Source: Sorghum bicolor
Lineage: Eukaryota; Streptophyta; Magnoliopsida; Poales; Poaceae
Assembly: GCF_000003195.3 (NCBI RefSeq)
Contig: NC_012879.2
Span: 34,525,505 to 34,589,504, forward strand
Length of the DNA: 64,000 bases
Reading direction: 5' to 3'
This document shows, in pieces, positions 54,001 through 64,000 of the stretch. A model generated the notes under the pieces. That model searched no databases, was not told the DNA's origin, and worked only from the letters and a program-made list of their open reading frames with translations. The position numbers were made by a program, and so were the translations under genes. Numbering within the stretch: the first letter of the stretch is position 1; each line of letters starts with the position of its first letter.

Positions 54001-55406
54001 AAACCTTTGCTGCATTTTACTCAATCCTTGTTCAGATACCTTACCACTACCTGGTTATAGAGTTAGGATCGAGTAGCAGCTTAGCCATGCTTTAATCGGT
54101 AGAAGTCGGGTGATATCCTGTCACCTGCGCGATATAGGGTTATGTCGGATCACGATGGACTATATGTGCTATCGTGGATGGAACCTGATTAAATTGACTT
54201 AAGTCGGGCAGAGTTTTGCAAGGATGTAGTAACTCCGTCTGTGGCAGCTAAGGACCGACCGTTGTACGTCCTCTTGTCATGTTGAACACATGCCTAACAC
54301 TTAGTTGGCCGGATAACTCGTTCCGACCACGAAGCCTAGTAGTATGACTCAGGCCGGAAGACCGGCAACTATAAAGTGCGCACTACCGGAGGAAGTGCGG
54401 TGTGTGGGGGACCATTGGCGTAAGCCCAAAGGCAGGTGAGTTAAAATTCCTGACCTCCCTAGCAGAGTGGTAGCCCTGGGAGTGCGACGCTGATCGGAGC
54501 CGCGATTCCTGAGTCGTACCAAAGGTGACCCGTTGGCTCTCCGACAGGGGATGCTTGGGTGAGTGCTAGGAATACTCCTCCAGCTGGATAGGAATTCGAT
54601 TCGAATCGCCATCTCTCCCGGTTAGTGAGAACTTGACAGAGCAGCGGCAAACGTAGCATTCACTAATAAACTTGGTTCGTGATAATGATGATAGCAAGGA
54701 AGAACATATGATGAATTTGATATGGTTATTATTGCTTGTAATAATCAAGTGATGTGTTTTAGTACAGGTGCTAATCTAGTGGTAGGCTGATGATGATTAA
54801 TATGATTATTTCACAACATTGTAGTTATAATTTAAGCTTTTGGCAAATGTTGAGTCAACCAGCTCTACTTGATATTAGCCTTGCATGATCCTTGGTGTCT
54901 TTTATGTTTTACTAGACGGGTAAGTCTAGCTGAGTACATTCTCGTACTCAGGGTTTATTCCCACCTGTTGCAGATGATATCTTTTATGATGGCTTCTGCA
55001 AGACCTGTCTCCATCACGCTGGGGATGAGGACTAACCGTTGGGCACGGTTCTCTAACAAACTCGTACCTGCTACTTTTGGATAGATGGTGTACGACTCTG
55101 GCTATAACAAGAACTTGTGAACTGAACTTTGGACAGTGTGTGTAATTATTTTGCTTCCGCTACTTCAAACGTGTGTTGTAATAACTTAATAACTCCGATG
55201 TGGTGCCGCTTCTACGACATTGAATGACTATGTAACACTCGTTGTGTTGTTTTGAATTATTACGATCTTGGTTTGTTGCAAGTTGGTTTGAAATCCATCG
55301 TGATTTCAGTTGACTACCGGGATTATATGGGCTCAAGTTTGGAAACTTGATTGCTTGTCGATCGTTTCTACACTTGAACTCTTATAATTTGGTCGGTTCT
55401 GTGACA
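51018..55406 (+). mobile_element. 3' LTR of D2
   Basis: 4389 bp. Same landmarks as the 5' LTR: donor-like CG|GTAAGC at 52005, acceptor-like CAATAG ending 53756, mini-ORF 53678-53974. It lacks a short part of the GC-rich block (about 51720) and has other small indels. Followed by the TSD ATGTT (55407-55411). Confidence 0.93.
53678..53974 (+). CDS. Acidic mini-ORF inside D2 3' LTR
   Basis: 98 codons, nearly the same as the 5' LTR copy (29559-29855), with a few replacements such as HEPAS to HETAS. See those entries for interpretation. Confidence 0.3.
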   Translation: MSSESNYVIKHSSFSMHTFLFIEHAIGAPDTTASFELQVNPEGQEGNPEVEVQQAGLEEPEEEVECPNHETASFVKGKPRSILSLPLISKVYLNMYIY

Positions 55407-55411
55407 ATGTT

Positions 55412-56105
55412 AAGAGACCCGAATACTAAGGAGGCATTCCTAGTGCAACTTCCTCGGGATATTCATATCCGTAGCACGATGAATGTAGTTACATCTAGGG
55501 CCATCAAGGATATTCCAGTAGTCTGTGAGTTCCCGGATGTATTCCCTGATGATTTGCCCGGGCTTCCTCCAGATCGGGATGTGGAGTTCAAAATTCAATT
55601 GCTTCCAGGTACTGCTCCTATCTCTAGAAGACCATATAGAATGCCACCAAATGAGCTAGCTGAGCTTAAGACCAAACTAAATGAATTATTGAAGAAGGGT
55701 CTTATCTGTCCTAGTTCTTCTCCTTGGGGTTGTCCGGCTATCTTTGTGAAGAAGGACCAGTGCTTGCGCATGTGTGTGGACTATCGTCCTCTGAATGCGG
55801 TAACCATCAAGAGTAAGTACCCTCTTCCTCACATTGATATCCTATTTGATCAGTTGTCCAAAGCCAAGGTATTCTCCAAGATTGATTTGCAATCTGGGTA
55901 TCATCAGATCAAAATCCATCCTGAAGATGTACCTCAGACAGCTTTCTCGATGAGGTACGGGTTGTATGAGTATATCGTCATGTCCTTCGGTCTTACGAAT
56001 GCACCGCCTGATTTCATGTATCTCATGAATTCGGTATTCATGCCCGAATTGGACAAGTTTGTGGTGGTCTTCATTGATGATATCTTGGTGTATTCTCGCA
56101 ATTAA
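55412..56105 (+). pseudogene. D1 reverse transcriptase (after D2)
   Basis: Resumes D1 protease/[95 protein letters not shown] and [14 protein letters not shown]. The active-site Asp pair is intact. A TAA at 56103-56105 replaces GAA of D2. An open frame appears to begin upstream at 55347 in the LTR, but that is a chance join. Confidence 0.92.
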
Positions 56106-57060
56106 GAGGAGCATGCAGAGCATCTGCGTGTAGTGTTGACACGCTTGTGTGAGCATCAGCTTTATGCTAAGTTCAGCAAATGCGAGTTTTGGCTAAAGAA
56201 AGTACCTTTCTTGGGCCATGACTTATCCGAAGAAGGCATATCGGTGGATCCAACTTCGGTGCACAAGGCTCGGAGTTTTCTAGGTCTAGCTGGGTATTAT
56301 CGTCGATCCATTCTGGAATTCTCAAAAATATCCAAGCCTATGACTTGCCTACTTCAAAAGGATGAGAAGTTTGTGTGGACGCCTGAGTGTGAAGAGCCAT
56401 TCCACATGTTGAGGACATTGCTGACATCAGCTCCTGTCCTAGCTCAACCAGATATCGAGAAGCCTTTCGACGTCTTTTGTGACGCGTCTGGTATCGGTCC
56501 GGGATGTGTGTTGATGCAAGAAGGTCGTGTTATCGCTTATGCCTCGCACCAACTTCGAAAGCATGAGGTCAATTACCCTACTCATGACCTAGAATTGGCT
56601 GCAGTTGTTCATGCTTTAAAAATCTGGAGGCACTATTTGCTGGGTAATCTGTGCAATATCTACACGGATCATAAGAGTCTCAAGTACATCTTCACTCAAC
56701 CTAAATTGAACATGCGACAGCGAAGGTGGCTTGAGTTGATTAAAGATTATAATCTTCAAGTGCACTACCATCCGAGCAAGGCGAACGTGGTTGCGGATGC
56801 CTTGAGTTGGAAAGCACACTGTCATTCAGTTCAGATGGAAGATCCATCGTTGTCCCATCTTATGCACCCGTTGGTGCTTCACCAGATTGCTCTGGAGAGT
56901 TCTCTTCACAATCGAGTCATCGAATTGCAGCAAACGGATGTAGGCATCCACGACATGAAAATGAAAATGAAAGAAGAAGAATCCAAGCATTTCTGAGTCG
57001 ATGAGAATGGAATTCTATGGTTCAAGGATCGGCTAGTGGTGCCAAAAGACTGTGAGCTCC
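56106..57060 (+). pseudogene. D1 RT C-terminus and RNase H
   Basis: Same frame: [20 protein letters not shown], then an in-frame loss of about 12 codons relative to D2 ([12 protein letters not shown] missing before TSVH), [17 protein letters not shown]. RNase [44 protein letters not shown] and [13 protein letters not shown] at 56994-56996 (TGG in D2). It ends at 57060, where element G starts. Confidence 0.9.
57056..57060 (+). other. Putative TSD of G, left copy (GCTCC)
   Basis: GCTCC before G and at 61585-61589 after it. The D1 reading is continuous when G and one copy are removed. Confidence 0.85.
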
Positions 57061-57436
57061 TATTGACGGTCCTTATGTATCAAACATAATCAACAAATAA
57101 ATAAAGAAAAGGATCCAAATGCAACCGACATCCAGACTTAGGGTTTTATCTGATAGAATTCCATGAGTTTTGGTGTTTGTCTATTTTTGCAGGGGGTTAT
57201 TAGGATTTATGGAGAAAAGGCCCACACGTCGGGTTTACATAGAGATATTAACGTGCTGCGCAATTATCTAACACCTAGAAGAGTCTAGAAGCCACAGGAA
57301 CGAACGTGAGACCGAACGGGCCCGAGGGTAGGGCGCCCGCCCTGGTCTAAGGACCAATCAGCTTCAATCTCACGGATCATGATCCACCGACCTAAAGGAT
57401 CAAGGAAAACCGTGCGATTAATGTCAGTTTGATCTG
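57061..57436 (+). mobile_element. Truncated 5' LTR of G
   Basis: First ~375 bp of the LTR, up to ATGTCAGTTTGATCTG, then abruptly coding sequence. The deletion removed the TATA box, the rest of the LTR, the PBS and gag. Confidence 0.8.
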
Positions 57437-57848
57437 TCGGTCAAGAGAGGCGATCCAGGACGCCCCGTCATCCCGATCTCCATCGGCATGGTGGACTTCC
57501 CAGAAGCACTCTGCGACTTTGGCTCTAGTGTCACATTATGCCCAGGGTACTTTATGAAAAATTCTTTACATATCCTTTATTAGAAACAACCATGTGTTTG
57601 CAGCTTGTAGATCAGGCGCTAAGTTTCCCAAAGGGAATATTGAAGAACCTCTGCGTCCGAGTTGGTACCTTGTATGCCCAGCAAACTTCGTGGTGACAGA
57701 GACTGGTAATGATGAGAAGGCACCCGTCATCTTAGGGAGGCCATTCTTGAACACCTTGGGAGCTGTCATCTACGCTAGTGCTGCCAAGATCAGTTTCTAC
57801 ATCAAGGGGAGGAAGGAGACGTTTTTCTTCAAGAACAATATTACATAA
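57437..57848 (+). pseudogene. G first retropepsin-like domain
   Basis: GDPGRPVIPISIGMVDFPEA, then LCDFGSSVTLCPG (active-site D-F-G-S), degraded middle with stops near 57580, a frame change, and ETGNDEKAPVILGRPFLNTL followed by GAVIYASAAKISFYIKGRKE. It has the layout of the Athila/Tat aspartic protease region. It is missing from F. Pseudogene because of the frameshift and stops. Confidence 0.7.
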
Positions 57849-58660
57849 ATCCCAGAGCAATCCAGACATGAACAAAGGAAGAGGACCAACAGGAGGAACA
57901 GGAACAAGCAAGTGTGGACCGAGTCAGCTAAGATGGTCACTACAGTTCAAGGAGGTCAAGATCATCAACTCAAGTCACTGTTTCTAACCAAGAAGGACGA
58001 CCCAGGTATGCCAAGCATCTATTGCTCCATTAATGGATACAACTTCTACAAGACATTTTGTGACACCGGGTCCGGCGTCAACATAATGGCCGCAGTCACC
58101 TATAAGCTCTTGTTCGGAACCATGCCTCTAAACCAACATACATTCAGCTCCAGATGGCAGATCAGTCATTCCGAAAGGTTGAAGGTATAGTAACTGATGT
58201 CCCTGTCAAAATAGACGATCATTTTGTCCATACAGACTTTCAGGTTATTGACATGGGAGAAGACGAGTACGATCCACCCATCATCCTTGGGAGACCGTTC
58301 CTTAGCACCGTTAAAGTAATCATCCACATTAGAACCGGAGAAGTCCACATGCACTTCCCCTCTGAGAAGGTACGCCACTGTTTTACTGACCCTAACTATA
58401 TCGTTGAAGACTCTAAGCAGGTCAGGACAAGAAGAAGACGACACAACCGCAACCAGAGGAGGCAAATCATCAAGGACGGATGGGCAAACTATGAAGGAGA
58501 AGTGGTAAGGTCTGAAAACATACAGCTTGAATAGAATTATCCTAAGGAGACCGTAGCACCGAGCCAGGTGTGGAGAGAGAAGATAGTTGTACTCGAAGAG
58601 GAGGCGCCGCCAGAACCACCGACTATGCCATCCAACGAATCCCAGGACGATTGAGAAAAT
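57849..58660 (+). pseudogene. G second retropepsin-like domain
   Basis: Starts in a linker, then LTKKDDPGMPSIYCSINGYN, FCDTGSGVNIMAAVTYKLL (D-T-G) and a frameshift near 58135. Continues as MADQSFRKVEGIVTDVPVKI, VIDMGEDEYDPPIILGRPFL and the basic RTRRRRHNRNQRRQ region to TAG 58532-58534; remnants go on to about 58655. F encodes a shorter version (39691-40330). Two protease-like domains side by side are unusual. Likely one pseudogene with the first domain. Confidence 0.75.
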
Positions 58661-60813
58661 AGAGAGTCCTGTTCGGAGGACTTAAAAACACCGAGCGCCT
58701 TGCCAAGAGGTAAACTTGGTAGTTACCCTTTTCCTTCCAATTATTTAAAATAGTTCGCTTAGTTAATCATGATCATACTATCTTAAAAAGAAAATAAAAA
58801 TGTTAAAAAACAGTAAGCCCCATGTGAGTATACGAGTGCCATAAAACCCATAAGTACTTTCACTGTGGTGCTACAAATATAAAATAAATATTTTTTCCGC
58901 TCTATAGAATAAAAATATAAAAAAATAGAGAGTACACTTATTGAGGAGGCTCAACATGATAAAGGCTAGATATTTATGCTAACACCTAATCAAGTTCCAC
59001 AAAGCTTTGTTGTCTATTTGAGCTCCACAGAATTCAAGGATTAAGAAGACTAGTAGACGGACGACATTCTAAGCGCTGTCAGGATGCTGCCGACTTTCAA
59101 ATACACCTCTGCCACCTGCTAGCTACATCAGAAGAAATTACGTCAAAATTCAGCTTGGGGGAGAGCACCCTCATTTATCCCGCTAAGTATTTCTATCTAT
59201 CTATCTATATACTTATACTATATTAAAATAAAAATATACATAACTATGAAAAACCAAATAAAGATTTTGTGCTTATATATATATCTTTTGCTTAGTGTGC
59301 TTAATAAATAAATAAAGTGGCTATGCTAAACTGAATCTTAATAAAACTCTAGCTTGGATATGATGAATAGTTGCTCCGCTAATTTTTAAATTTGAAGTTC
59401 TCTCTCTAGTTTAGACATAACTGTTATAATTTAAAACTTTCTCTAAAAATCTGAACTTGTGGGAAGAGAACTTGATCAGAAGTCTAAGTTGTTAACGGAT
59501 ATGATATGGGAAGGTTGAGCTACTGTTTATCTATTCCTAGAGATGCTAGAAATCTGTAGAATTTTATCTTTTAAAATCTTTAAAATATCACATGATGAGT
59601 TTTTGTATGATGAGAGTTTAAAGTCCTACCACAGCCATATATACATGCTTGCTAGATTTTGAGCCACACATTTACTTTTTACTGCTTATGAGCATTGGGT
59701 GTGGTCAAGCTGTGTAGACCCTTAGGAGCTTGTCATGTGGTTAAATCAAGATTCACTTGCACGTTCACTCACACATGCTGCTTCTACTCCGGAAGTACGC
59801 ATCCACATATATCCACTCATTTCCATCTCCAGAACCACCCAAAAGTATTCTACTCCTAATCTGGGAGAGAATAGCCAAAAATATTCTCCTATTTTGTTTT
59901 TCCCCTGTGAAATAATTGCTCAAGTTATCTTGGTTACACCACTTGCTATATTATTTTCAGGAGATGAGTGCTCTAAAAAAAGAGAAAGGATACGAGGAAA
60001 TAAAAAGGGGCAAGTGCCCGGAACCTCGAAAGAAAAGAAAAAGTGAGATGAGAGGTAAAAATGGACAAGTGTCCAACAGTAGCATTAGGGGTAAAAGATA
60101 CCCACCTGAGAGAAAAGAAAAAGAAAATATAGAGCATCTCATTCTCCTCAAAAGTTTTAAAAGAGCAAGAAAGGCATGTATCCCCTCAACAGAGCAAAAG
60201 TAGAATTAGACTTTCACCATTGTTATCACCATCATCACCATACACCATTCATTCACCACACATGCACATCCTGATTTGACTTACTGACTTGTTTCTCTGG
60301 ATCCATGGTTTGACTATGCAATAAATGTCTTGTAAGTTTGTATACTCTATCTCCCACCTATGAGCTCCACATATCAAAAGCCTTATTAAGTAGGGTGAGA
60401 GAGAAGGCAAGTTTACTATGCTTCATACCACAAATACCACATACTTTGAGAGAAGGCATATACCATCACTGCCTTGGTAAGGATCCAGAAATAACACAAA
60501 AGAGAGATCTGAGAGAGTCATAAAAGGAATCTCTGAGTTTTATTTGAAAATCTGAAAAACTCTAGAGCTATGGCTGACCAAGAATAAGAGACATGGCACT
60601 TGACTAGACCGTTCTATCTTTTAACTGCTCAAGACAGAAGTTACGGTTACAAGTCCCATGGTGAAAGGTAAAATGAGTAACTTTCAAGTCTTGACAGTTT
60701 ACTCTAACTCAGAGACAAGACCTCATTGGAAAGCATGTGTACCGTCAACGTTTAAAGGCATTACAACAACTTCTGATCCGAGTCTATCCTTGCTCAGGGA
60801 CAAGCAAGAGGTA
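58661..60813 (+). other. G 3' noncoding region
   Basis: About 2.1 kb colinear with F 37547-39690 (reversed), and from 59470 with A. It contains an internal PPT-like AGCTTGGGGGAG (59152-59163), AT-rich stretches and the palindrome cluster (60008-60103). No convincing gene. Confidence 0.7.
60008..60103 (+). other. Palindrome cluster in G
   Basis: GGGCAAGTGCCC (60008-60019), GGACAAGTGTCC (60063-60074) and GGGGTAAAAGATACCC (60088-60103), as in A and F. Confidence 0.6.
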
Positions 60814-60827
60814 AGCTTGGGGGAGTT

Positions 60828-61584
60828 TGTTGATGGTCCTTAAGTATCAAAAATAATCAACAAATAAATAAAGAAAAGGATCCAAATGCAACCGACATCC
60901 AGACTTAGGGTTTTATCTGACAGAATTCCACGAGTTTTGGTGTTTGTCTATTTCTGCAGGGGGTTATCAGGAATTATGGAGGAAAGGCCCACACATCGGT
61001 TTTACATAAAGATATTAATGTGCCGCGTAATTATCTAACATCTAGAAGAGTCCAGAAGCCACGGGAACGAACGGGAGCCCGAGGTCATTGTAGTTCATCC
61101 TAATTCCATGGTAGTGACTTGCTAGAATATCTGTTGAGGTGCATGTCATATTTATATGTGGCTAGTTATGCTGATCAGATTAATTTTCTTTGCCACTATT
61201 CATACTTTTATGTGACATTTATCCCTGTATGAAAGAGATAGATAAATGCTCTCAATTATACATGCAATGATAGATACTCAATTTTGTATTCCATTCCATA
61301 ATCAACATAATGTTTAGCAATCCCTTCCTAGTCGTAAAAATATAAATAATGATACCTGGAATACTTTCCGGTTAAAATGCTACATCGGTATTAATCTGTG
61401 CACTTGCAGATCTCATTTATTAATTATTCAGAAGAGCAATTGCATATTTCAATACCGCGTCTCTGATGTCATGCTGGGGATGACAACTTGGCTTAAGTGG
61501 CATGAGGGATAGGTTCGGCATTTTTGGCGCCGTTATTAAAATTAGAAAACTAAGTCAACTTTTGGTAATGACGTTAAGAATGCC
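60828..61584 (+). mobile_element. 3' LTR of G (internally deleted)
   Basis: 757 bp: the first ~250 bp of the LTR fused to the last ~500 bp, as judged against LTR E (35209-36148 plus 47559-48273). The end holds TTTTTGGCGCCGTTATTA, whose TGGCGCCGTT matches the start of a tRNA-Asp PBS. Confidence 0.8.
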
Positions 61585-62365
61585 GCTCCGAAATCAGATT
61601 CTATCTGAAGCTCATTCATCTAAGTTGTCTATCCATCCTGGTAGTAGCAAGATGTATCAGGATCTGAAACCTCAGTTCTGGTGGACAAAGATGAAAAAGG
61701 AGATTGCTGCTTTTGCTGCTCATTGTGATAACTGTTGTCGTGTGAAGGCAGTTCACATGAAAGCAGGCTTACTTTAACACTTGTCAATTCTAGGTTGGAA
61801 ATGGGAAGAAGTTAGTATAGATTTTATCTCTGGACTCCCAACTTCTGTTAAGGTTTACGACTCTATCTGGGTGATTGTAGATCGTTTTACCAAGGTTGCT
61901 TGTTTTATTCCAGTTCAAACTGATTATCGTCCACATCAGTATGCAGAGTTGTACTTCGAGCACATTGTCCGTCAGTATGGTGTGCCTCGGACTATCATCT
62001 CAGATCGTGGACCACAGTTCACTGCCCATTTTTGGGAGTGTCTTCATGAGCAAATTGGCACTCACTTGGTTCGTAGTTCTGCGTATCATCTTCAAACAGC
62101 CGGCCAAACTGAACGTGTTAACCAAATCCTAGAAGACATGTTGAGGGCATGTGCTCTCTCTTCAAAAGGTTCTTGGGTAAAGTGGTTACCATTAGCTGAG
62201 TTCTCTTATAACAATAGTTACCAAGAGAGCATCAAAATGGCTCCATTCGAAGCCTTGTATGGTCGAAAGTGTCGAACCCCGTTGAATTGGGTGGAACCCG
62301 GGGAACGGAGGTATTATGGCATCGACTTCGTGAACGAAGCAGAGCAGCAAGTTCGTATCATCTAG
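61585..62365 (+). pseudogene. D1 integrase (zinc domain and core)
   Basis: Zinc domain [17 protein letters not shown] with [12 protein letters not shown] at 61775-61777 (CAA in D2). Core: EVSIDFISGLPTSVKVYDS (D), TIISDRGPQFTAHFWE (D) and TAGQTERVNQILEDML (E); [18 protein letters not shown], then MAPFEALYGRKCRTP. TAG at 62363-62365 (CTG in D2). The triad is intact and the reading is otherwise colinear with D2. Confidence 0.92.
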
Positions 62366-62863
62366 CAACATCTGGAAGTTGCTCAAGCTCGTCAGAAAAG
62401 TTATGCTGATAATATAAGGAAGCTGATTGAGTTTGCAGTCGGTGACCATGTGTATCTCAAGGTGTCTCCGATGAAAGGAGTACAAAGGTTTGGAGTCAAG
62501 CGAAAGCTTGCACCTCGTTATGTGGGGCCTTATCGGATTCTCGAGAGAAAAGGGAACGTAGCTTACAAGATTCAACTACCGGTTGAGCTTCGAGCTATCT
62601 TTCCTGTGTTTCACGTATCGCAATTGAAGAAATGCCTTCGTGTTCCGGAGGAACGAGTGGAAGTTCGGGATATCAAGTTGAAATCCGACTTGGTGTATGA
62701 GGAGAAACCTATAGCGGTTGTTGACCGCATGGAGCGAGTGAGTCGTAATTGTGTGGTTAAGATCTACAAGGTGTTGTGGAGTAACCACGAGGAGGAAGAT
62801 GCCACTTGGGAAACAGAGGACTATTTAAAAGAAGTTCATAAAACTTTCTTTGAAAATCAGTAA
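62366..62863 (+). pseudogene. D1 integrase C-terminus and chromodomain
   Basis: GPY/F module ([14 protein letters not shown]), [16 protein letters not shown], then a C-terminal chromodomain: [40 protein letters not shown] and TEDYLKEV, stop 62861-62863. The chromodomain has the VLW.NH..E.ATWE pattern of plant chromoviruses, known to bias integration toward particular chromatin. In D1 it is readable, in D2 frameshifted. Confidence 0.92.
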
Positions 62864-62890
62864 GCTTCCAAATCTTGGGACGCGATTTTT

Positions 62891-62905
62891 GTAAGGGGGG
62901 AGGGC
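62891..62905 (+). other. Polypurine tract of D1
   Basis: GTAAGGGGGGAGGGC directly before the 3' LTR start. Identical to the D2 PPT. Confidence 0.85.
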
Positions 62906-64000
62906 TATAACACTTGAGTGTTATGGTTTCATCATTCACATGCATAACATGAGCATCATCATCTTCATGAGCATATCATGATCATCATTTACCTTGGGTC
63001 ATGTCATTTTATGCAAAAGTATGATTTAAGTTGCTTAAATATGCTTTCTATGCTTATGTTTGGTTGTACCATGCTCATGCTTGTGTTATATGCCTTGGTA
63101 AATAGTTCATCTATGCTTAACTCAAGTTTTGGAACAATGTTCATGTTGGTCACATCTCCAAATTAAGTACCTAAGTCATACTTTCACCTATAGGCCTTAA
63201 AAACCTCTTTTGCTTAGGCTTTTAAAAAGTGCTTCATAAATTATTTACATGTCAAAACTTCCTAAAGCAAAGTTGTAGAAAATTGTATAAGGAACAAAAT
63301 TTGTTTCATGGCCATGTCATGAAAATGATCACATCTTGCTCAAAAAGTGCTTGCAAGACAGTTTTGGGTGCTGTTTAGGCGCCACCAGTTTGCTTGATCA
63401 ATTTTCGGAGCTTCATATCTCTTGATCCATGCCGAATCGGTCTTTGCTCCAGTTGACAAACTTGTAGAACTCGTTTAGTACTCCAACTTTGTCAACTAAA
63501 TCATCTCCCAATTCGCAATGCATCATCTCCTAATGGACGCCGAGCTCGTCGACGTGGCCGACCGGCGTCAGTACAACGGCGACATTTGGCGCCCGTACGC
63601 CGTCTCTAGCCCCGCTCGTCAGCTCCGGGCGCGCGCATGACCTCCACGGTGACGCCTTCGAGCGAGTGGACGCGTCCATTTCCTCTTTCCCGTCTCTCTC
63701 GCGCTCATCGTCTTCTCCGCGTCGCCGCCGCTGCTTCGGCGAGCTCGCGCGCTCCCGTCTCAGCATCTCCGGCCGAGCGACTACATCCAGTGCTCCGCCA
63801 GCTTCCCTGCTTCACCGTCGTCAAGTTGGCTGCGGCTGCCGAGCTTCGGTAAGCCCGCATTGTCTTCTCTGTCGCGAGCTTACCTCGCCGGAGCTCCACC
63901 GTGGTCACCGGTGTCGTGGCCGGGGCTCTGTAGTCCACCATTTCCTCTCATTCTTGTTCCTAGAGCTTCGCCTGGTCACGTTGGTGCTCGTCGGGATCTT
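62906..64000 (+). mobile_element. 3' LTR of D1 (start only)
   Basis: TATAACACTTGAG (for TGTAACACCCCAG in the 5' LTR) onward, colinear with 19225-20390. It has the GC-rich block and the donor-like CG|GTAAGC at 63849. A stretch near 63380 and another near 63510 differ by small indels. It runs off the window. Confidence 0.9.

Larger units (their letters stand above)
26915..55406 (+). mobile_element. Element D2: Tekay/Del-type chromovirus nested in D1
   Basis: Same family as D1, inserted in D1's own protease in the same orientation, with a perfect TSD (ATGTT). LTRs 26915-31287 and 51018-55406; PBS; ORF0; gag; PR; RT-RNase H-INT; damaged chromodomain; PPT at 51003-51017. Its pol is interrupted by E/F/H (35209-48273). 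Without that insertion it is about 15.4 kb. Sampled parts of the LTRs differ by about 2-3%, younger than D1. The pol has several stops and shifts, so it is not autonomous now. Confidence 0.95.
57061..61584 (+). mobile_element. Element G: degenerate A/F-type non-autonomous element
   Basis: Truncated 5' LTR (57061-about 57436), two retropepsin-like domains, 3' noncoding region, PPT (60814-60827), and an internally deleted 3' LTR (60828-61584). No PBS, gag, RT or integrase. Its ends are altered (start TATTGACGG for TGTTGACGG; end AATGCC for AATACCCAACA), yet a 5-bp duplication GCTCC flanks it. The two LTRs differ by roughly 7-8% over the shared 250 bp, so it is old. Inserted in D1 just before the integrase zinc domain. 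Confidence 0.85.
19225..64000 (+). mobile_element. Element D1: Tekay/Del-type chromovirus (3' end outside window)
   Basis: 5' LTR 19225-23281, PBS, ORF0, gag and protease to 26914, then interrupted by D2 (26915-55406). RT and RNase H continue at 55412, are interrupted by G (57061-61584), and integrase with chromodomain ends at 62863. The 3' LTR starts at 62906 and runs off the window. It is inserted in element C just after the integrase; the five bases before it are GAAAG. The lineage call rests on the initiator-Met-type PBS, very long LTRs and the C-terminal chromodomain. The LTR starts differ by about 5%, more than in the inner elements. Confidence 0.93.

Noticed and set aside
1..64000. Host genes, rRNA or tRNA genes, DNA transposons or Helitrons
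   Set aside because: No multi-exon host protein, RNA gene fold, transposase motif or terminal inverted repeat could be supported by reading. Small MITEs could be missed without a search.

Overview
The window is plant repeat DNA, almost certainly from a grass (Poaceae). I see no ordinary host gene. It is a nested stack of LTR retrotransposons of grass-typical Ty3/gypsy lineages plus one Ty1/copia fragment. I cannot name the species; a large-genome panicoid grass is a guess. Every gag/pol reading frame is broken by at least one stop, frameshift, deletion or insertion. Several elements nevertheless have complete ends: paired LTRs, primer-binding site (PBS), polypurine tract (PPT) and exact 5-bp target-site duplications (TSDs).

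Layout, left to right. 1-2978: 3' part of element A, a non-autonomous Athila-related element, ending in a 3' LTR (1754-2978) that sits in a minus-strand copia fragment (2979-about 4635). About 4636-19224: element C, a decayed Tat-lineage gypsy element with two RNase H domains. C is split by element B (8042-16452, TSD ATGAG), an almost complete Athila-type element whose whole gag-pol lies in one frame with only four stop codons. 19225 to beyond 64000: element D1, a Tekay/Del-type chromovirus with LTRs of about 4 kb. A younger copy of the same family, D2 (26915-55406, TSD ATGTT), sits in D1's protease region. D2's pol is interrupted by solo LTR E (35209-48273, TSD CTAGC). E is split by minus-strand non-autonomous element F (36149-47553, TSD GTGAC). 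F's gag is split by small minus-strand Tat-derived element H (42787-45969, TSD GACGT). D1's integrase region carries a further insertion, G (57061-61584, flanked by GCTCC), a degenerate relative of A and F.

Relations. B encodes a full set of Athila enzymes. A, F and G lack reverse transcriptase and integrase, but share with B the LTR start, the first part of the LTR, the PPT and much of the 3' noncoding region including a set of small palindromes; F also shares the tRNA-Asp-type PBS. This fits non-autonomous elements mobilised by B-like partners. D1 and D2 encode an extra protein (ORF0, long coiled coil and acidic tail) upstream of gag-pol, and the pol ends in a chromodomain. Rough hand comparison of LTR pairs gives falling divergence from D1 to D2 to F to H, as the nesting order requires.

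Most interesting points: the dated six-level nest, the parasite/partner relationship with its conserved palindromes, ORF0 and a possible splice acceptor at the gag start, a GT...AG intron-like structure inside the D LTRs, an aberrant 5' end in H, PBS-like sequence inside the E/G LTR ends, and a strong CAG-to-TAG bias among inactivating mutations.
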